Source: CAZALT01 sp964485515 (GTDB lineage Bacteria > Actinomycetota > Acidimicrobiia > Acidimicrobiales > Acidimicrobilacustridaceae). From it: DNA of 10,028 nucleotides. Position 1 is the first letter of the stretch; the number at the start of each line of letters is the position of its first letter. The notes beneath the pieces were generated by a model. It worked only from the letters and a program-made list of their open reading frames with translations. It had not been told where the DNA came from and made no database searches. A program made the position numbers and the translations under genes. The stretch covers positions 1 to 10,028 of the forward strand of contig CAZALT010000134.1 of assembly GCA_964485515.1 (NCBI GenBank), written 5' to 3'. Of this stretch, positions 7,406 to 10,028 are shown one piece after another.

Positions 7406-7525
7406 GTGCTGCGAGCGATGCGTTGGACGAACACTACGTCAGCCCGGACGACGTTGTCGGGGCAGCTGCCGAGCCGCTGCGCCTGGCGACGCGGACTCGG
7501 TCACGAGCGAGGAGCTCGAAACGGA

Positions 7526-7553
7526 ATCCTACTGCGTCGTAATGAAACCGCAA
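7526..7553 (-). promoter_or_regulatory. Candidate sigma-70-type promoter for mreBCD-mrdA-rodA
   Basis: On the minus strand, TTGCGG (7553-7548) is followed after 16 bp by TAGGAT (7531-7526), matching actinobacterial housekeeping -35 and -10 consensus (TTGnnn, TAnnnT). It lies in an AT-richer patch of otherwise GC-rich DNA. Transcription would start near 7519 and leave a leader of about 180 nt before the mreB ATG. Confidence 0.55.
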
Positions 7554-7702
7554 TAGTCGAACGAACCATGTTGGCTCGGATCCACGCCCAACGGGTGGAT
7601 GCCCACCCTCACGATGCGAACTGGCAGGGCGAACCGGCAGGCCAAGTCCGTCGCATGCGACGAATCGTCCCAGCCAGTTCGGCAGATCTTGCGCGCCGAT
7701 GT

Positions 7703-7717
7703 GGTCAGGGCCTGACC
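7703..7717 (-). terminator. Candidate ndk terminator hairpin (no U-tract)
   Basis: This perfect 7-bp inverted repeat GGTCAGG/CCTGACC has a 1-nt centre; in RNA it gives a 6-bp stem with a 3-nt loop. It starts 17 nt after the ndk stop codon. No T-run follows in the ndk direction, so intrinsic termination is uncertain. Its position before the mreB promoter fits a transcript end. Confidence 0.35.
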
Positions 7718-7733
7718 CGTAGCGGCGGACCGC

Positions 7734-8141
7734 TCAGAGGTTGGGGAACCAGATGCCGATCTCACGCTCGGCGGACTCGGCCGAGTCGGAGCCGTGGATG
7801 AGGTTCTCGGTGAACTCGATGCCGAGATCGCCACGGATGGTGCCGGGCGCTGCGCCGCGCGGGTTGGTGGCGCCGATCATCGTGCGGGCCACCTCCCACG
7901 TGTCCTCGGGACCTTCGACCACGAAGACCACGGCCGGGCTGCGGGTGATGAAGTCGATGAGCTCCCCGTAGAACGGCTTGTCGGCGTGCTCGGCGTAGTG
8001 CTTGCCCGCCGTGTCGGTGTCGACGTTGCGGAGCTCCATGGCCACGATGCGCAGGTTGCGGCGTTCGAAGCGGGCCAGGATCTCGCCGACGAGTCCACGT
8101 TCGACGGCGTCGGGCTTGGCGATGAGAAGAGTGCGGTCCAT
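7734..8141 (-). CDS. ndk: Nucleoside diphosphate kinase
   Basis: This 135-residue cytoplasmic enzyme transfers the gamma-phosphate of ATP to NDPs through a phosphohistidine intermediate. The catalytic histidine H116 lies in the hallmark NLIHGSDS motif (113-120). Other active-site elements are visible: K9 in KPD, R86, T92 in GATNP, R103 in GTIRGD and N113. The length is normal for bacterial Ndk. The ATG at 8141 is chosen because the family N-terminus (MDRTLLIAKPDAVERG) begins exactly there; a GTG 11 codons upstream adds residues not found in the family. No clear Shine-Dalgarno sequence precedes it. It lies 78 nt after folC and may be read through from it. Confidence 0.98.
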   Translation of the reverse strand: MDRTLLIAKPDAVERGLVGEILARFERRNLRIVAMELRNVDTDTAGKHYAEHADKPFYGELIDFITRSPAVVFVVEGPEDTWEVARTMIGATNPRGAAPGTIRGDLGIEFTENLIHGSDSAESAEREIGIWFPNL

Positions 8142-8160
8142 AAGACCGGTCACGTTACGC

Positions 8161-8212
8161 GCCGACCTGCCCACCGGCGAAACCCGCTCGTCGCACCGGG
8201 CCGGAGGTCGGC
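8161..8212 (-). repeat. Inverted repeat in the folC-ndk spacer
   Basis: Exact 8-bp arms GCCGACCT (8161-8168) and AGGTCGGC (8205-8212) enclose 36 nt that are themselves G/C-rich. The structure sits between the folC stop and the ndk start, so it could be a weak attenuator, a processing stem or incidental. No U-tract follows. Confidence 0.35.
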
Positions 8213-8219
8213 ATCTGGG

Positions 8220-9831
8220 TCAGTCGGGATCGTCGGGCCCGCCAGGCAAGTCGGGCCCGCCAGGCAAGTCNNNNNNNNNNNNNNNNNNNNNNNNNNNNNN
8301 NNNNNNNNNNNNNNNNNNNNNNNNNNNNNNNNNNNNNNNNNNNNNNNNNNNNNNNNNNNNNNNNNNNNNNGTCGGGCCCGCCAGGCAAGTCGGGCCCGCC
8401 AGGCAAGTCCGGCAGGCCGGGCAGACCAAAAGGACCAGGGAGACCGGCGCCGTCCGGCAGATCGGGGAAGTCGAGCAGATCGGCATCGTCGTCGGAATCG
8501 TCGGGAGGTTCCGGGAAGTCGGGCACGTGCGACGTGGAGGGAAGCGAGCCGACCAGGACCTCGCGGGCTTCGCCGGCCAGGTAGAGCGAGCCGGCGACGA
8601 GCACGACGCCCTCCTCGCCGGCCAGCGTGACCGCACGCTCGATGGCATCGGCGACGTCGGGGACCGTCTCGACCTCGACGTCGAGGGCCCGCGCCGCAGC
8701 GGCGAGCTCGGCGGGGGGCACGGCGCGGGGCGAGTCGACCTCGGCCGCGACGACGAAGTCGGCCCGGGTGGCACCGAGCGCCTCGAGCATCTGGGCCGGA
8801 TCACGGTCCTGGAGCAGGGCGACGACCAGCACTCGACGCCCGCCGAGGTCGAACTGGTCGTCGAGGGTCATCGCCGCGGCAGCCGCGCCCGGTGGGTTGT
8901 GGGCCCCGTCGATGATCACGACCGGGGCACGGCGCACCAGCTCGAACCGACCGGGCACCAGGATCGACCCGTAGGCGGCCTCGACCACGTCGTCGGGCAG
9001 CTCACGGCCGAAGAACGCTTCGGCCGCCACGAGGGCGAGCATGGCGTTGTCGGCCTGGTGACGGCCGTAGAGCGGGAGGAACACGTCCTCGTAGGAACCG
9101 GCCGGCGTGAGCAGGTCGAGCACCTGGCCGCCGACGGCGGGCCGGACGTCGCGCACCTCGAAGTCGACGCCCACCACGGCCGAACCGAGCGAAGGCCTCG
9201 CCTGGAAGATCTCGACCAGATCCGGATCCTCCTCGCCGATCACGACGTAGGAGCTCGGTTTGATGATGCCCGCCTTCTCGCGGGCCACGTCGCCGCGCCA
9301 GTCCCCCGACAGGTCGGTGTGGTCCTGGCCGATGTTGGTGATGACCGCGACGTCGCCGTCGATCACGTTGGTCGCGTCGAACAGGCCGAGCAGGCCCACC
9401 TCGACGACGGCCACATCGACGGCGATCTCGGCGAACCAGGTGAACGCCGCCGCGGTGAGCAGCTCGAAGTAGGACGGCTCCACCCCCGCGAGCGGACTGA
9501 GCGTGGCGACCTCGCCGACGATCTGGCCGAAGGCGTCGTCGCTGATCGGTTCGAGGTTCCACTGGAGGCGTTCGTTGATGCGCTGGAGATGCGGGCTCGA
9601 GTAGGTGCCGACGGTGAGGCCCGACTCGATGAGCAGAGAAGAGGTGAGCCGGGCAACCGAACCCTTGCCGTTCGTGCCCGTGACGTGCACCGAGCGGAAC
9701 GACCGCTCGGGGTTGCCGAGCACGTCGAGCAGCTTGCGCATCGTGTCGAGCGACAGCCCTTCGATGCGGCCGGCCCGGGCCTCGAGGTTGATGTGGCGAT
9801 CGAGGAACGCGAGCGCGTCGCGGTACTCCAC
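8220..9831 (-). CDS. folC: Folylpolyglutamate synthase / dihydrofolate synthase with acidic Pro-Gly repeat tail (interrupted by assembly gap)
   Basis: This Mur-ligase-family ATP enzyme adds glutamate to folates (and possibly to dihydropteroate). Motifs seen: P-loop TGTNGKGSV at 51-59, YSSPHL at 77-82, TNIGQDH at 165-171, KAGIIK at 186-191, GRHQADNAMLAL at 256-267, VPGRFE at 292-297 and DGAHNPPG at 308-315. VGLLGLFDATNV at 145-156 replaces the more usual VGLGGRLDATN form. The conserved fold ends near GSLYLAGEAREVL (about residue 427). An atypical tail follows: PDFPEPPDDSDDDADLLDF, then LPGGPD repeats. A 100-N block (8271-8370) breaks the frame artificially; beyond it the repeat frame continues to DDPD and a TGA at 8220-8222, taken as the true stop. 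The start is GTG at 9831, the only in-frame option after the clpX stop. Confidence 0.93.
8232..8406. repeat. 18-bp tandem repeat array in folC, collapsed around the gap
   Basis: Two exact copies of GTCGGGCCCGCCAGGCAA lie left of the N block (8232-8249, 8250-8267, plus the first three bases of a third) and two exact copies right of it (8371-8388, 8389-8406). A degenerate unit follows at 8407-8424. On the minus strand each unit encodes LPGGPD. Exact DNA identity between copies suggests recent expansion by slippage or strong homogenisation. Confidence 0.93.
8271..8370. other. 100-N assembly gap
   Basis: Exactly 100 N bases, a conventional placeholder for a gap of unknown size, sit inside the tandem repeat. 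The left flank ends three bases into a unit and the right flank starts at a unit boundary. An uninterrupted array would therefore need 15 + 18k bases here, which is divisible by 3 and restores the folC frame; 100 is not. Confidence 0.98.
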
Positions 9832-9845
9832 TAGTGCCGGGTCAT
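9831..9845 (-). other. Four-codon mini-ORF linking clpX to folC
   Basis: One base after the clpX TGA, an ATG opens a four-codon frame (Met-Thr-Arg-His) whose TAG stop overlaps the folC GTG start by one base (TAGTG). It could pass reinitiating ribosomes from clpX to folC. No Shine-Dalgarno sequence is obvious for folC itself. It may equally be chance. Confidence 0.25.
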
Positions 9846-9846
9846 G

Positions 9847-10028
9847 TCAGGACGCCGCACGACGGGGGCGCTGCTGGGCGGGCTGGCCCGAAGCACGGGG
9901 CACGAGCGTGGGGTTCACCTTGTCGAGGACCACGTCGGCATCGATGACGACCTTGCCGACATCGGTTCGACTGGGCAGCTCGTACATGGTGCCGACCAGC
10001 ACCTCTTCGAGGATGGCGCGCAGACCGC
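9847..10028 (-). CDS. clpX: ClpX, ATP-dependent protease ATPase subunit (C-terminal 59 residues)
   Basis: Only the 3' end is in the window: 59 codons and a TGA, with the rest beyond the right edge. The fragment GLRAILEEVLVGTMYELPSR matches the sensor-2 and C-terminal small AAA+ domain of ClpX. A segment DVGKVVIDADVVLDKVNPTLVPR follows, as in ClpX C-termini, then a short Gln/Pro/Arg-rich end (ASGQPAQQRPRRAAS). ClpX unfolds substrates and feeds them to ClpP. In many Actinobacteria clpX precedes valS and folC; here folC follows after 15 nt, with no valS. Confidence 0.93.
   Translation of the reverse strand, partial: GLRAILEEVLVGTMYELPSRTDVGKVVIDADVVLDKVNPTLVPRASGQPAQQRPRRAAS

Larger units (their letters stand above)
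7338..7733. promoter_or_regulatory. 396-bp non-coding region between ndk and mreB
   Basis: No credible gene is visible. Read in the mreB direction, the region contains an ndk-proximal 7-bp inverted repeat (7703-7717); a 9-bp inverted repeat pair CGAACTGGC/GCCAGTTCG (7617-7625 and 7673-7681) around a 14-bp palindrome (7649-7662); a near-perfect 12-bp direct repeat GCGAAC(T/C)GGCAG (7616-7627 and 7629-7640); a GGGTGG-ATGC-CCACCC hairpin (7593-7608); a sigma-70-like promoter (7526-7553); and a leader of about 180 nt with alternative hairpins (7363-7405) and a GGAG Shine-Dalgarno site (7346-7349). Confidence 0.7.

Noticed and set aside
8142..8174. An 11-codon N-terminal extension of Ndk from a GTG at 8174
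   Set aside because: The family N-terminus starts at the ATG at 8141, and the extension is not seen in Ndk proteins.
8155..8270. An alternative folC C-terminus (LAWRAR repeats, ending at 8155)
   Set aside because: It results from reading the 100-N placeholder literally. Repeat phase and the LPGGPD frame support the TGA at 8220-8222 instead.
8224..8406. A collagen-like (GPPGKS)n reading on the plus strand across the tandem repeat
   Set aside because: The 18-bp unit reads Ser-Gly-Pro-Pro-Gly-Lys on the plus strand, but this is only the antisense of the LPGGPD codons in folC. The surrounding plus-strand frame has no gene-like features.
8232..8406. A CRISPR array
   Set aside because: The 18-bp units are directly adjacent with no unique spacers and lie in frame within a coding sequence.

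Overview
This window (about 70% GC, strong G/C bias at third codon positions) is a chromosomal housekeeping segment of a rod-shaped, high-GC Gram-positive bacterium. Protein sequences and gene order point to Actinobacteria, and I lean towards the Acidimicrobiia side rather than Streptomyces or Mycobacterium; that placement is inference. A 100-N block shows it comes from a draft or metagenomic scaffold. All real genes lie on the minus strand, so transcription runs from high to low coordinates.

In order of transcription: the last 59 codons of clpX (ATPase of the ClpXP protease); folC (folylpolyglutamate synthase) with an unusual acidic Pro/Gly/Asp repeat tail that contains the assembly gap; ndk (nucleoside diphosphate kinase); a 396-bp non-coding region with a good promoter, several inverted repeats and a structured leader; then the elongasome cluster mreB-mreC-mreD-mrdA-rodA; a 234-bp palindrome-rich spacer; and the 5' part of a TIGR03960-type radical SAM gene that runs off the left edge. 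The order clpX-(valS)-folC-ndk-mreBCD-PBP2-rodA-radical SAM is an established actinobacterial arrangement, but valS is absent between clpX and folC here.

The central genes form one machine. MreB filaments, MreC and MreD position and activate the SEDS glycosyltransferase RodA and its transpeptidase partner PBP2 (MrdA), which make lateral-wall peptidoglycan. Gaps inside the cluster are 7 nt, 1 nt, 123 nt and a 1-nt overlap, so one operon driven from upstream of mreB is likely.

No novel multi-gene system is visible. The points worth a second look are: a perfect 28-bp palindrome inside mreB; three copies of a 7-mer in the mreB leader that allow two mutually exclusive hairpins; the 18-bp tandem repeat in folC, where the N block introduces an artificial frameshift; a 38-codon ORF that fills the mreD-mrdA gap; a four-codon ORF linking clpX to folC; and the palindrome cluster between rodA and the radical SAM gene.
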